Positions 45,654 through 55,573 of a stretch of DNA of 64,000 nucleotides are shown here, one piece after another. A model generated the notes under the pieces. The model saw nothing but the letters and a program-made list of their open reading frames with translations. It was not told where the DNA came from and made no database searches. Both the position numbers and the translations under genes were made by a program. Positions within the stretch are counted from its first letter, which is position 1. Each line of letters opens with the position of its first letter. This DNA is from Saccharopolyspora erythraea. Lineage in GTDB: Bacteria; Actinomycetota; Actinomycetes; Mycobacteriales; Pseudonocardiaceae. Where the stretch lies: the NCBI RefSeq assembly GCF_018141105.1, contig NZ_CP054839.1:1860001-1924000 (forward strand), given 5' to 3'.

Positions 45654-47495
45654 TCATCTGGCCTGGAGCGTCTGCACCGGAGCGGGCTCCTTCGACAGCG
45701 GGATCTGGTAGCGCTGGGTCAGGAACGACGCGATGTCGTGGAACAGCGGAGCCGCCGACTTCCCGCGCGCCGGGTCGTCGAGCATCAGCCCCACCACGAA
45801 CCGCGGGTCGTCGGCCGGGACTATCCCGGCGAAGGTGCTCCAGTACTCCGACTGGCTGTAGCAGCCGCAGGACTTGTCGATCTTCTGCGCGGTGCCCGTC
45901 TTGCCCGCTATCTGGTAGCCCTCCAGCGCCGCCTCCGGCGCGGTGCCGCGCTGCTGCGGAGCGTCCTGCACGACCGAGCGCAGCATGTCCCTGACCGTGT
46001 GCGCGGTCTCCGGGCTGACCACCCGCACCGGCTCCGGCGCGGGACGCGCCACGTGCGTGCCGTCCGGGCGGATCTCGGCCGAGATCATCCTCGGCGGCAC
46101 GCGGACACCGTCGTTGGCGATCGCCTGGTACATCCCGGCCATCTGCAGAACCGTCATCGAAAGGCCCTGCCCGATCGGCAGGTTGCCGAACGTGCTGCCG
46201 GACCACTGGTTGCGCGGCGGCACCAGGCCCGGGCTCTCACCGGGCAGCTCGACGCCGGTCTTGCGGCCGACGCCGAACTTCTGAACCAGCTCGCTGAAGC
46301 GGTCCTCGCCCAGCTTCTGGGCCATCATCAGCGTGCCGACGTTGGAGGACTTGCCGAGCACGCCGGTGAAGGTCAGCGGCAGCACCCCGTGCGGCCAGGC
46401 GTCGCCGATCACCGCGTCGGCCACCTTGATGCTGCCGGGCACCTGCAGCACGTCCTGCGGCGTCACCAGGCCGTGCTCGATCGCGCCCGCCGCGGTGATC
46501 ACCTTGTTCACCGAGCCGGGTTCGAACGGCGTGGTGACCGCCGGGTTCGCCACGCCCTGCGGCGACCACGTCGCTGGTTCGCTCGCCGGGTCGAACGTCT
46601 TGTCGTTGGCCAGCGCGTAGACCTCACCCGTCTTGGCGTCCAGCACGACCGCGCTGCCGCCCTTGGCCCCGGACTCGGTGACGTAGCGGGACAGCTCGCG
46701 CTGGACCATGAACTGCAGGTCCGAGTCGATGGTCAGGGCCACGTCCGAGCCGGGTGTCGGCGGCTCCAGCTCGCGCTCGGTGCCGGGGATGACCAGGTCG
46801 CTGCCCATCGCGGTGTCGGCGACCTTGACCCCGTCGCGGCCGGCGAGCGTGGTGTTCAGCGAGTGCTCCAGGCCGAGCAGGCCCCGGACCCTGCCGTCGT
46901 CCATCGACCAGCGGGCGGCGCCGATGATGTTGGCGGCCACGTCGTCGGCGGGGTACTCGCGCACGGCGCGGTGCTCGGCGCCGATCTCGGGGAACTCCTC
47001 GGTGATCGTCCGCGCGGTCGCGACGTCGACCAGCGGACCGAAGTACCTGAACTTCACGGGCATCGACAGGACGTCGTAGACCTCCTGCTCCGGCAGCCGG
47101 TCACCGACCTTGGCGTGGATGAACCGGGCGATCTCCCGCTTGTACTGCTCGGCCGTGGGCTTGCCCGGGTCCTTGGCGTGCGCCTCGTCCTTGGTCCTGG
47201 TGAGGTCGCTGGGGTTGGCGTAGAGCTGCTTGGCCTCGCTGTTGAAGGCCAGTACGTTGCCGCTGCGGTCGAGGAAGGACCCCCGCTCGGCGGGGGCGTT
47301 GTCCCTGGTGATCCGCTGCCGCTCCGACTTCTCCGACAACGCGTTGGCTTGGAAGCCCTGCACCCACACCAGCCTGCCCGCGGTCATCACCAGCGCGATG
47401 ACCAGCAGGATCCTGCCCACCACCAGCCGCCGGTCGCTGCCGGCGACGTCGATGCGGGCCGTGCGGCGGCCGCGCCGCGCCGCCCTGCGGACCAT
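45654..47495 (-). CDS. ftsI: Division-specific penicillin-binding protein FtsI (PBP3)
   Basis: Class B transpeptidase for septal peptidoglycan, 613 residues. One membrane helix (about residues 25-48) follows an Arg-rich cytoplasmic N-terminus. The PBP dimerisation domain begins RGSFLDRSGNVLAF. The transpeptidase motifs are SVNK (S328-K331), SSN (383-385) and KTG (532-534). It shares one base with the upstream ftsL-like stop (TGATG), so translation is probably coupled. In related organisms murE follows directly; here the IclR gene and the second island follow. Confidence 0.97.
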   Translation of the reverse strand: MVRRAARRGRRTARIDVAGSDRRLVVGRILLVIALVMTAGRLVWVQGFQANALSEKSERQRITRDNAPAERGSFLDRSGNVLAFNSEAKQLYANPSDLTRTKDEAHAKDPGKPTAEQYKREIARFIHAKVGDRLPEQEVYDVLSMPVKFRYFGPLVDVATARTITEEFPEIGAEHRAVREYPADDVAANIIGAARWSMDDGRVRGLLGLEHSLNTTLAGRDGVKVADTAMGSDLVIPGTERELEPPTPGSDVALTIDSDLQFMVQRELSRYVTESGAKGGSAVVLDAKTGEVYALANDKTFDPASEPATWSPQGVANPAVTTPFEPGSVNKVITAAGAIEHGLVTPQDVLQVPGSIKVADAVIGDAWPHGVLPLTFTGVLGKSSNVGTLMMAQKLGEDRFSELVQKFGVGRKTGVELPGESPGLVPPRNQWSGSTFGNLPIGQGLSMTVLQMAGMYQAIANDGVRVPPRMISAEIRPDGTHVARPAPEPVRVVSPETAHTVRDMLRSVVQDAPQQRGTAPEAALEGYQIAGKTGTAQKIDKSCGCYSQSEYWSTFAGIVPADDPRFVVGLMLDDPARGKSAAPLFHDIASFLTQRYQIPLSKEPAPVQTLQAR

Positions 47496-48199
47496 CAGCG
47501 CCCCTCCACCGCCGGAACCAGCGCTGCCTGCCGACGCGGGTCGTGCCCGGCCTGCTCCGGTGGGGCCGCCGGCGGCTCGCCGGCCTGCGGCGGGGCGGGC
47601 GGCGCCTGGACCGGCGGCGGGGCCGGGGCCTCGGCGGCCTGCGGATCACCGACCACGCTGACCGTGCCGTCCGGGTTCGTCACCAGGTGCGCGGCCTGCG
47701 GAGCGGGCACCAGGCCCTCGGCGGCCGCGGCGCGTTGCAGCGCCGGCGTGGAGTTGCGCGCGTTGACGTCGAGCATCAGCCGTTCCTTCTGCTCGTTCAG
47801 CGCGGTGAGCTCGGCCTCGCCCTGCTGGAGCCGGTAGGAGCCGCTGACCGCCGCGATCGACAGCCACAGCGTCGCCACCAGGCCGGTCGCCAGCAGCGAC
47901 ATCGAGACCACCACCAGGGGCAGCCGGGACCCCGCGACCCGCTCCGGGAGCATCGCCGCGGGAAGCGCCACCCGGCGCGGGCGGCGCTGCTCGGTGGACT
48001 GGCGCTGCCTGGTCGGCCGCCGCTCCGGGGCCTCGCGCAGCGAGCGCTCGCGCCGCGCCTCGCGGCGGGCGTAGGCGCGCTCGGCCGCCGCCGACCGGGT
48101 CCGCTTGCCCCCGGCCGGCTGCTTGGTCTTGGCCGACTGCTCGCGCTCGGTGGTACTGGCGCGCGAAGCGGTCGTCCTGCTCCGTGCCGGTGCTGTCAT
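47495..48199 (-). CDS. ftsL: FtsL-like divisome protein
   Basis: Bitopic protein of 234 residues in the ftsL position. An Arg/Ala/Glu-rich cytoplasmic region (about 1-85) is followed by one membrane helix ([20 protein letters not shown]), a short coiled coil ([20 protein letters not shown]) and a Pro/Gln/Ala-rich external tail (from about 185). Sequence conservation in FtsL is low, so the call rests on topology and on the gene order rsmH-ftsL-ftsI. The ATG at 48199 overlaps the rsmH stop (ATGA). Confidence 0.88.
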   Translation of the reverse strand: MTAPARSRTTASRASTTEREQSAKTKQPAGGKRTRSAAAERAYARREARRERSLREAPERRPTRQRQSTEQRRPRRVALPAAMLPERVAGSRLPLVVVSMSLLATGLVATLWLSIAAVSGSYRLQQGEAELTALNEQKERLMLDVNARNSTPALQRAAAAEGLVPAPQAAHLVTNPDGTVSVVGDPQAAEAPAPPPVQAPPAPPQAGEPPAAPPEQAGHDPRRQAALVPAVEGR

Positions 48200-49188
48200 A
48201 CCGCCTCCTTGATCCGCTCCGCGGCCCGCAGCCGCACCGAAGCGGCCCTGGGGTTGGCCGCCGTCTCCGCATCCGATGCCAGTTCCGCTCCCCTGGTGAG
48301 CAGCCGGATCTCCGGGCCGTGGCCCGGCAGCTCCACCGGCAGGTCCACCGGGGTCTTCGATTTCGCCCGCTCGGCGAAGGTCCGCTTGACCATCCGGTCC
48401 TCCAGGGAGTGGTAGGACATCACGACCATCCGGCCGCCCACCGCCAGCGAGTCCAGCGCCGCGGGCAGCGCGCGCCCGAGCACCTCCAGCTCGGCGTTGA
48501 CCTCGATGCGCAGCGCCTGGAAGGTCCGCTTGGCCGGGTGCCCGCCGGTGCGCCTGCTGGCCGCCGGGACCGCGTCGTAGAGCAGCTCGACCAGCCGCCC
48601 ACTGCGGTCGAACGGGGCCTTTGCCCGCTCCCGCACGATCGCCGCGGCGATCCGGGCGGCGAACTTCTCCTCGCCGTAGTCGCGCAGCACCCGGGTCAGC
48701 TCGGCCGCCGAGTAGGTGTTGAGCACGTCCGCCGCGGTGCGGGGCGCACCGGAGTCCATCCGCATGTCCAGCGGAGCGTCGTGGGCGTAGGCGAACCCGC
48801 GGTCGGTCTCGTCGAGCTGCAGCGACGAGACGCCGAGGTCGAACAGTGCACCGTCGACCTTGGACAGGCCCAGCCCGGCCAACGCCTCGGTCCACTCGTC
48901 GTAGACCGCGTGCACCAGGTGCACCCGGTCGGAGTGGGGCGCCAGCCGTTCACCGGCCAGCCGCAGCGCCTCGGGGTCGCGGTCGAGCCCGACCAGGGTC
49001 AGCTCCGGGTGCGCCGCCAGCAGCGCCTCGGAGTGCCCGCCCATGCCCAGCGTCGCGTCGACGACCACCGCGGGCCCCTTCGACAGCGCCGGGGCGAGCA
49101 GTTCGAGAGTGCGTTCCAGCATGACCGGGACGTGCCGGTCCCGCGCGGAACCGCCGTCGTTCGCACGCCGCTGTCGCTCATCGGCCAT
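48196..49188 (-). CDS. rsmH: 16S rRNA (cytosine-1402-N4)-methyltransferase
   Basis: Methylates N4 of C1402 in the decoding site of 16S rRNA; also called MraW. The product is 330 residues. [33 protein letters not shown] (SAM motif), [43 protein letters not shown] and [15 protein letters not shown] are its signatures. The ATG at 49188 has GGGAGGGAGG upstream. A 258-bp spacer separates it from mraZ. Confidence 0.97.
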   Translation of the reverse strand: MADERQRRANDGGSARDRHVPVMLERTLELLAPALSKGPAVVVDATLGMGGHSEALLAAHPELTLVGLDRDPEALRLAGERLAPHSDRVHLVHAVYDEWTEALAGLGLSKVDGALFDLGVSSLQLDETDRGFAYAHDAPLDMRMDSGAPRTAADVLNTYSAAELTRVLRDYGEEKFAARIAAAIVRERAKAPFDRSGRLVELLYDAVPAASRRTGGHPAKRTFQALRIEVNAELEVLGRALPAALDSLAVGGRMVVMSYHSLEDRMVKRTFAERAKSKTPVDLPVELPGHGPEIRLLTRGAELASDAETAANPRAASVRLRAAERIKEAV

Positions 49189-49446
49189 GGCGGTCCCTCC
49201 CTCCCGCTAGCCTTGTCCGCCGCACGACGCCCGCGGTGCCCCACGCGCGAGCGCGGGGCCCGCGCTCGGCCGCACCGCCGAAGTCCCGTCGTACGAGGTG
49301 TTCCCCCAGAGACCGGGTTCCGTCAGGTCCCCGCCCGCCCGTCGCGTCCTGATGCCGGGGAAGGTGCACCAGGCGTGCGATAGCCGAGCGGACCGAGGCC
49401 TCACGACACCCGATCGCGAGTACTTCCACGTTCGCCTGCCAACTGC
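49189..49446 (-). ncRNA. Structured leader candidate upstream of rsmH (mraW-motif-like)
   Basis: The 258-bp mraZ-rsmH spacer has no gene. On the minus strand it holds CCGGTCTCTGGGGGAACACC and then CTCGTACGACGGGACTTCGG, followed by GCGCGGGCCCCGCGC-type stems and the rsmH ribosome site. A conserved RNA called the mraW motif has been described at this place in actinobacteria. The location fits, but I cannot check the consensus, so this is a candidate only. Confidence 0.35.
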
Positions 49447-49878
49447 CTAGAAGACCCCGGGCAGCACCTCCTCCCGGGCCTGCGCGTAGTCCTCCTCGTG
49501 CTCGTCGAGGTAGGTCTGCCAGCGCTCGGCGTTCCAGATCTCCAGCCTGTTGATCGCGCCGATGACCACGCAGTCCTTGGTGAGGCCCGCGTAGCGGCGC
49601 AGCTCGGCGGCGACCGAGATCCGGCCCTGGCCGTCGGGCTGCTGCTCGTCGGTACCTGCGAACAGGTAGCGCTGGTAGGCGCGGACGGACTCGTTGGTGA
49701 ACGGGGCTTCGGCGACCTTCCTGGCCATCTGCTCGAACTCGGCGCGCGGGAAGACATAGAGGCAGTGGTCCTGTCCCTTGGTGACCATCAACCCCCCTGC
49801 CAGTGCTTCCCGGAACTTCGCGGGCAACGTCAGCCGCCCCTTGTCGTCGAGCTTGGGGTGGTGGGTACCGAGGAACAT
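49447..49878 (-). CDS. mraZ: MraZ, regulator of the dcw cluster
   Basis: AbrB-like DNA-binding protein of 143 residues with two SpoVT/AbrB repeats: [20 protein letters not shown] and then [20 protein letters not shown], each with a DxxGR core. It represses or tunes its own promoter by binding TGGGN repeats. The ATG at 49878 gives the family N-terminus ([11 protein letters not shown]); an in-frame start at 49902 is less likely. It is the first gene of the ftsI block, and five candidate boxes lie about 450 bp upstream. Confidence 0.96.
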   Translation of the reverse strand: MFLGTHHPKLDDKGRLTLPAKFREALAGGLMVTKGQDHCLYVFPRAEFEQMARKVAEAPFTNESVRAYQRYLFAGTDEQQPDGQGRISVAAELRRYAGLTKDCVVIGAINRLEIWNAERWQTYLDEHEEDYAQAREEVLPGVF

Positions 49879-50321
49879 CGGCGGCCACCTCCCCTGGGCC
49901 ACCGGCGACCGACGGTCCCGAATCCCCTACGCCGGGATCGGCGCGCTCACCCACCGGTGACGCGCACTCGGCCACCGGCCCGCGGTACCGCTGCCGCCCG
50001 TCCGGTCCGGGGACCGGCTCGCCCCCGGAGGGAGCGGACGACGTCGACCTCGTCACCTCGGCGACGCCGGAACCGGCCGCTGGACAACGGCGACCCCCGG
50101 CGATCTCCTGCTGACGACGGTCCTGCGCGGACCACTCGTGCCAACTGCCCGGTGCCCACCGACCTGGAGGGCGACCGCTGCGGCCGTCCCGCCGCGGCAC
50201 CGACTGCTCCGCCGCACCGGGCTGCCACAACCCCGACTGCTCTGCCAACTGCCCTGCTACTGCGTTCGCCGCCACTGCCGCCGCGTGTCGCGGCCTGCTG
50301 CTGCGCCCGGCGAAAGCGGGA
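49879..50321 (-). other. Long 5' leader of mraZ
   Basis: If transcription begins at the promoter at 50346-50373, the mraZ message has a leader of about 460 nt. I see no gene and no recognised riboswitch here. The region is GC-rich, with short inverted repeats such as CCACCGGTGG near 49950. An additional promoter closer to mraZ cannot be excluded. Confidence 0.4.
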
Positions 50322-50373
50322 CCCCCGTTCGCCCCACCGTCAACCACACTACCCCACTTCGCTCCACCGTCAA
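50322..50373 (-). promoter_or_regulatory. mraZ promoter with five MraZ boxes
   Basis: On the minus strand TGGAG, TGGGG, TGGTT, TGGGG and GGGGG occur at exact 10-bp steps (50362-50366, 50352-50356, 50342-50346, 50332-50336, 50322-50326), each separated by 5 bp. This is the TGGGN-N5 pattern bound by MraZ. TTGACG (-35) and TAGTGT (-10, 50346-50351) with a 16-bp spacer overlap the first boxes, so MraZ binding would block RNA polymerase. Confidence 0.75.
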
Positions 50374-50733
50374 CACGAATCGCACCGGTCCGACACGGAA
50401 GCCTGACGATGTTTGCGCAGGTAGCGCCGGTGGGGAGCGAGGTGGGGGAAACGGCGCGCCCGACGATGATCACAGCCCGCACCCGGGCCGCTATGCTCGG
50501 CGCCCGCCGCCGGCGGGGCCACGCCGTGGGGCGGAGTGGGGAGGATCCCGCTCACGCCCGGCTACGGAAGGCCACTCCGGTTTGGCACACTGCATGGGCA
50601 CGCTGACGTAGGGCGAGATGATCGAGAAGTCGTTCAGGGGTGGCAGCACGAGCCCGGCGTGCGCTCGCCCGACGCCTGAGGAGACAGCACGGCCGCGTCG
50701 CCGCGGACACCCGGGAGAGCACCTGGAGGTTGC
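50374..50733. other. Divergent region between mraZ promoter and moxR
   Basis: 360 bp without a gene. On the plus strand TATGCT (50492-50497) is a possible -10 for moxR. CTGGAGG at 50723-50729 is its ribosome binding site. No other signal was recognised. Confidence 0.45.
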
Positions 50734-51825
50734 GTGACGTCCAAGATCCACACATCCGGCACCGCGGTGACCGGGGACGGTGCCGCCGAGGCCGGTGGCG
50801 GGCCCCGGTACGGCGGCGGCCAGGGATCCAACGGAGACCGCGGTCGCGCGCAGCCGGGCACCGTGGACGTCGACGCGCTGCACAGCACCATCCAGCGGAT
50901 CGCCGCCAACGTCGAGCAGGTGCTCGTCGGCAAGCCCGAGGTCGTCCGGATCGCGCTGGTGACGCTGCTGGCAGAGGGGCACCTGCTGGTCGAGGACGTG
51001 CCGGGCGTCGGCAAGACCTCGCTGGCCAAGGCGCTCGCCCGCTCCATCGACTGCACCGTCAGCCGCATCCAGTTCACGCCGGACCTGCTGCCCAGCGACA
51101 TCACCGGCGTCTCCATCTTCAACCGCCAGCGCGAGAGCTTCGAGTTCCGCGCGGGCCCGGTGTTCGCCAACATCGTCGTCGGCGACGAGATCAACCGCGC
51201 CTCCCCCAAGACCCAGTCCGCGCTGCTGGAGTGCATGGAGGAGAACCAGGTCACCGTCGACGGCGAGACCTACCCGCTGCGCGCCCCGTTCATGGTGATC
51301 GCCACCCAGAACCCCATCGAGATGGAGGGCACCTACGCCCTGCCCGAGGCGCAGCGCGACCGGTTCACCGCCCGGGTCTCCATCGGCTACCCCGACGCGC
51401 AGGCCGAGCTGGCGATGGTCGACGAGCACACGGGGCACGAGCCGCTGCGCGAGCTGCGGCCGGTCACCGACAGCGCGCAGGTGCAGTCGCTGGTGCAGAC
51501 CGTGCGCGCCGTGCACGTCAGCACCGAGCTGCGCCGCTACGTCGTCGAACTGGTGACCGCCACCCGGCACCTGCCCGAGCTGCGGCTGGGCGCGTCGCCG
51601 CGGTCGACCCTCCAGCTCGTGCGCGCCGCCCGCGCGCAGGCGGCGCTGTCCGGACGCGACTTCGTGGTCCCCGACGACGTCCAGGCCGTGGCCGTGCCGG
51701 TGCTGGCGCACCGCCTGGTGCTCACCAGCGAGGCCCGCGCCACCCGGCGTTCGGCCTCCGACCTGGTCCGCCAGCTGCTGACCCGCATCTCCGTGCCGCG
51801 CGGTGACGGTGGCGGGCGGCGCTAG
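50734..51825 (+). CDS. MoxR-family AAA ATPase
   Basis: A 363-residue AAA+ ATPase. After an extended N-terminus of about 50 residues come VEQVLVGKPEVVRIALVTLL, Walker A DVPGVGKTSLAKAL, Walker B VVGDEINRASPKTQSALLEC, and ATQNPIEMEGTYALPEAQRD with the sensor region. MoxR proteins act as chaperones that mature or insert metal into partner complexes, often with von Willebrand factor or DUF58 proteins. The GTG at 50734 has GGAGG upstream. It starts a three-gene operon with DUF58 and transglutaminase-like genes, divergent from mraZ. Confidence 0.93.
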   Translation: MTSKIHTSGTAVTGDGAAEAGGGPRYGGGQGSNGDRGRAQPGTVDVDALHSTIQRIAANVEQVLVGKPEVVRIALVTLLAEGHLLVEDVPGVGKTSLAKALARSIDCTVSRIQFTPDLLPSDITGVSIFNRQRESFEFRAGPVFANIVVGDEINRASPKTQSALLECMEENQVTVDGETYPLRAPFMVIATQNPIEMEGTYALPEAQRDRFTARVSIGYPDAQAELAMVDEHTGHEPLRELRPVTDSAQVQSLVQTVRAVHVSTELRRYVVELVTATRHLPELRLGASPRSTLQLVRAARAQAALSGRDFVVPDDVQAVAVPVLAHRLVLTSEARATRRSASDLVRQLLTRISVPRGDGGGRR

Positions 51826-51827
51826 CC

Positions 51828-53084
51828 ATGCTCTCCGGCCTGACGATCCGGGGCCGATGCCTGCTGGCCGCGGGCGTGGCCGCCGGCGTGTGCTCGCTCA
51901 TCCTCGACGAGCGCGACCTGCTGCGGGTCTCGGCGTTCGTCGCCGCCCTGCCGCTGCTGGCGCTGCTCCTGGCGGGCCGCTCGCGCTTCGGACTGGCGGC
52001 CCGCCGCGAGGTCCTGCCGATGCGGGTCCCGGTCGGGTCGCAGGCGCTGGTGCGGCTGCACATCACCGGCACCGGCCGGCTGCCCGTCGGCGGGCTCCAG
52101 CTCGAGGACGGCACCCCGCACGCGCTCGGCGGCCGTCCGCGGTTCCGGCTGTCCGACGTTCCCCGCCGGGGCGGCACGGTCCTGGAGTACGACGTGCAGC
52201 CGTCGCTGCGGGGCGTGCACCAGATCGGCCCTCTGCGCACGCGCATAGGCGACCCGTTCGGGCTGTCGGAGTTCGAGCGCGAGCTGGCCGGGCGCAGCCG
52301 GGTGGTCGCGGTGCCCAGGGTGGTGCCGTTGGGCGGGCTGCCCGCCGGCTCCGGGCTGGGTACCGGTGAGGACGGCACGACCCGGTTGCGCGCCGGGCAC
52401 GGCGACGACGACTCGATGGTCCGCCAGTACCGGCACGGTGACGACATGCGGCGCGTGCACTGGAAGACCACCGCGCGCCGCGACGAGCTGATGGTGCGGG
52501 CCGAGGAGCGCCCGTGGCAGGGCGGCACGACGGTGCTGCTGGACCGGCGTACGGCCGCTCACCGCGGCACCGGCGCTCGGTCCAGCATCGAGTGGGCGGT
52601 CTCGGCCGCGGCCAGCATCAGCCTGCACCTGAACCGGCACGGCAGGCAGGTCCGGCTGGTCACCGAGGACGGCCGCCAGCTCGCAGGCGGTTCCGGTCCC
52701 GCGGACGGCGGGCACGACGAGGCGGTGCTGGACTCGCTGGCCGCGCTGCGCGCGTCGACCCAGCGCGACCTGGTGTGCGGTCGCGACCCGGGCAACGGCC
52801 AGGAGCTGGTCGCGGTGCTCGGCGAGACCACGACGGCCGCGGTCGCCGAACTGACCCGGCTGCGCCCGCAGGAGGCCAGGAGCCTCGCGCTGCTGCTGGA
52901 CGTCCGGGCCTGGAGCGGGCAGCCCTCCGACGGCGGCTTCGACCCGCAGGTGACGGCCCGCAGGCTGCGCGCGGCGGGATGGACGGTGGTGATCGTCGGC
53001 GGTCCCCGCACCTCCACCGCCGAGGCGTGGGGCAAGCTCTGCCGGGAGAGCGACGGGACCGCGGGAACAGGGGTGGCGTCGTGA
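51828..53084 (+). CDS. DUF58 domain protein
   Basis: A 418-residue protein with two hydrophobic segments near the N-terminus (about 10-50) and a DUF58 domain. MVRQYRHGDDMRRVHWKTTA followed by RRDELMVRAEE is the family signature, and a von Willebrand A-like fold follows (TVLLDRRTA; SLALLLDVRAW). It starts 2 bp after moxR and ends at the transglutaminase-like gene. DUF58 proteins are the usual partners of MoxR ATPases. Likely membrane-linked; biochemical role unknown. Confidence 0.9.
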   Translation: MLSGLTIRGRCLLAAGVAAGVCSLILDERDLLRVSAFVAALPLLALLLAGRSRFGLAARREVLPMRVPVGSQALVRLHITGTGRLPVGGLQLEDGTPHALGGRPRFRLSDVPRRGGTVLEYDVQPSLRGVHQIGPLRTRIGDPFGLSEFERELAGRSRVVAVPRVVPLGGLPAGSGLGTGEDGTTRLRAGHGDDDSMVRQYRHGDDMRRVHWKTTARRDELMVRAEERPWQGGTTVLLDRRTAAHRGTGARSSIEWAVSAAASISLHLNRHGRQVRLVTEDGRQLAGGSGPADGGHDEAVLDSLAALRASTQRDLVCGRDPGNGQELVAVLGETTTAAVAELTRLRPQEARSLALLLDVRAWSGQPSDGGFDPQVTARRLRAAGWTVVIVGGPRTSTAEAWGKLCRESDGTAGTGVAS

Positions 53085-53104
53085 GCGCTGGAACCGGAGG
53101 TGGC

Positions 53105-55342
53105 ATGAGCGCCGGAACCGGCCGGGCGGTCGACACCTCCACCGTCTCGTCGGCCGCGGCGGCGGTGTCGGTCGCGCTCGCCTCCACCGCCTTCTCCGGG
53201 GTGATCGCCGACGCGCGCTGGGTGGTCCCCGCGCTGCTGACCATCGGGCTCGTCGCCGGGACGGGCGTCTTCGGCCGGACGATGCGCTGGTGGCCCCCGC
53301 TGGTGGTGGCCGTGCAGGGGCTGGCCCTGACGACCGCCCTGACCGCGCTGTTCACCAACCAGGCGTTGTTGGGCTTCCTGCCTGGCCCGGCCGCGCTGGG
53401 CGAGCTGTCCGAGGAGCTGACCCGCGCGCTGGACCTGGTGCGCGAGGGCGTGCCGCCGGTTCCCGCCGAGACGGCGTTGCAGGCGCTGGTCTGCCTGGGG
53501 CTGGGCCTGGTCGCGATGCTCGTCGACATCATCGCGGTGGCGTTGCAGGCGCCCGCGGTGGCCGGGCTGGTCCTGCTGTGCGTCTACGCCATCCCCGCTT
53601 CGCTGGCCGACGACATGCTGCCGTGGTGGAGCTTCGTGGGCGGCGCGCTGGCGTTCGCGCTGCTGCTGGCCTCCGGCGGCCACCACCAGCGCTGGCAGCG
53701 GCGGGAGAGCCGCGACGCGGTCGCCGGCAACATCTTCGGCCGCACGACCAGCGCGGTCGCCGGTGCCTCCGTGGTGATCGCGCTGCTCACCGGGACGGTG
53801 TTCACCGGCGTCGGCACCGAGGGCAGGCTGCCCGGCGCGGGCACCACCGGCTTCGGCACCTCCAGCGGCGGCGTCGGCCTGCAGCCGTTCACCTCGCTGC
53901 GCGGACAGCTCGACCGCAGCCGCACCATCGACCTGTTCCGCGTTCGCGGCCTGAACCGGGAGACCTACCTGCGGGCGATGACGCTGCGCAAGTTCGACCC
54001 GGGCAACGGCTGGAAGATGGACGGCCTCACCCAGGGAGTGGACGCCACCCAGCCGCTGCCGCTGCCGGACGGCACCGACATCTCCACCGGCACCCCGATG
54101 CGGGTGGACATCGAACCGCTGGGCTACCGCGACCCCTGGCTGCCGGTCTTCGGCACCCCCGAGGCCGTGTCGGGGATGGGGCCGGACTGGCGCTACGACC
54201 CGGCCGCCGGGATCGTGTTCACCCAGACCCGGCAGCAGAGCAGGCCCTACACCGAGCAGCTCACGCTCTCCTCCCCCACCCCGCAGCAGCTGCGCGGCGC
54301 CAACGGACCGGTGCGGATCGACCCCGCCTACCTGGACACCACGGGCATCCCGCCCGAGGTCACCGACCTGGCCAGGCGGCTCACCGCCGGCCAGCCGACC
54401 GACTTCGACAAGGTCACCGCGCTCAACCGGTTCTTCACCGACCCGTCCAACGGCTTCTCCTACGAGCTGGAGACCGCGCCCCCGTCGGGCAGCAACGCGC
54501 TGTCGGACTTCCTGTTCCGCGGCAAGCGGGGCTACTGCGAGCAGTTCGCGTCGTCGATGGCGGTGCTGCTGCGGGCGGCGGGCATCCCCTCGCGGGTCGC
54601 GGTCGGCTTCACCGCCGGCTACCAGGACGGCGACTCCCGCGTGATCAGCACCGACGACGCGCACGCCTGGGTGGAGGCCTACTTCCCGGGCTGGGGCTGG
54701 ACGACCTTCGACCCGACGCCGCTGGACGACGGCCGGACGTCGCTGCCGGACTACCTGAACCGCGAACCGGCGCCCGGACAGGCCCTGCCACCGCCGCCTG
54801 GTGTGTCGACGCCGCCGACGCCTACACCCCCAGGTCAGCAGCCGCAGCCGGGCGTGGTGGACGGCGGCGAGCGCAACGCCGTGCAGCAGCCGGGCCGCAC
54901 CGACACCGGCGGCGGGCCGTGGCTGACGTTGCTGCTGGTCGTGCTGGTGGCGCTGGTGATCGTCGCGTGTCCCGCCGCGCTGCGCGAGGCTCGCAGGCGG
55001 CTGCGGCTGCGGACGGTCGCCGAAGGCGGCCCCGGCTCGGCCGGAGCGGCGTGGCGGGAGCTGCTCGACGAGTTCTGGGACCGCGGAACGCGGCCGGAGG
55101 CCGCCCGGACGGTCCGGCACAGCGCCAACGCGCTCATCGACGGCCACGCGCTCGACGCGGAGGGTTCCCGCGCCGTACGGGCGCTCGTGGGCGCCGTGGA
55201 GCGGGAGTGGTACGCACCGTCGGGCCGCGAACCGGACCCGGCCGTTGCCGAGTTCCTGCGCGAAGCGGTGGCTGCCCTCCACCGGAGCGCTCCGCTGAGC
55301 TGGCGGGACCGCCTGCTGCCGCGCTCGGTGCTGCGCCGGTAG
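53105..55342 (+). CDS. Transglutaminase-like membrane protein (TgpA/DUF3488 type)
   Basis: A 745-residue membrane protein. Five or six helices span about residues 10-220. A large external part includes a transglutaminase core: KRGYCEQFASSMAVLLRAAG with the Cys nucleophile, STDDAHAWVEAYFPGWGW with His, and TTFDPTPLDD with Asp. A Pro/Gln-rich linker, one more helix (LTLLLVVLVALVIVACPAAL) and a DUF4129-like cytoplasmic tail follow. The ATG at 53105 has GGAGG four nt upstream; a GTG at 53081 overlapping the DUF58 stop is the alternative, and the two starts lie in a short duplicated stretch (SAGTG repeated). Third gene of the moxR operon. Confidence 0.92.
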   Translation: MSAGTGRAVDTSTVSSAAAAVSVALASTAFSGVIADARWVVPALLTIGLVAGTGVFGRTMRWWPPLVVAVQGLALTTALTALFTNQALLGFLPGPAALGELSEELTRALDLVREGVPPVPAETALQALVCLGLGLVAMLVDIIAVALQAPAVAGLVLLCVYAIPASLADDMLPWWSFVGGALAFALLLASGGHHQRWQRRESRDAVAGNIFGRTTSAVAGASVVIALLTGTVFTGVGTEGRLPGAGTTGFGTSSGGVGLQPFTSLRGQLDRSRTIDLFRVRGLNRETYLRAMTLRKFDPGNGWKMDGLTQGVDATQPLPLPDGTDISTGTPMRVDIEPLGYRDPWLPVFGTPEAVSGMGPDWRYDPAAGIVFTQTRQQSRPYTEQLTLSSPTPQQLRGANGPVRIDPAYLDTTGIPPEVTDLARRLTAGQPTDFDKVTALNRFFTDPSNGFSYELETAPPSGSNALSDFLFRGKRGYCEQFASSMAVLLRAAGIPSRVAVGFTAGYQDGDSRVISTDDAHAWVEAYFPGWGWTTFDPTPLDDGRTSLPDYLNREPAPGQALPPPPGVSTPPTPTPPGQQPQPGVVDGGERNAVQQPGRTDTGGGPWLTLLLVVLVALVIVACPAALREARRRLRLRTVAEGGPGSAGAAWRELLDEFWDRGTRPEAARTVRHSANALIDGHALDAEGSRAVRALVGAVEREWYAPSGREPDPAVAEFLREAVAALHRSAPLSWRDRLLPRSVLRR

Positions 55343-55520
55343 GACCGGCTCAGTGCCGGTTCCGGTGCCCTTGGTGTTCGGCATCGGACACCGCCGCCGT
55401 GATGTCCGGCATCAGCCGCTGTTCAGGACACCGCACGCAGGACAACACGCCGTCGAAGAGCCGCCCCATGGCACCGGCGGACGGCTGGCACCCGCGTGTG
55501 CAACCTCACCCAGACATGAA

Positions 55521-55553
55521 GTGATCGCCGACCGATATCCGGACGGCGATCAC
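55521..55553. terminator. Bidirectional terminator
   Basis: GTGATCGCCG (55521-55530) pairs perfectly with CGGCGATCAC (55544-55553), loop 13 nt, between the convergent transglutaminase-like and DUF3040 genes. Confidence 0.75.
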
Positions 55554-55573
55554 GCACACCAAAGGTTGGGTTG

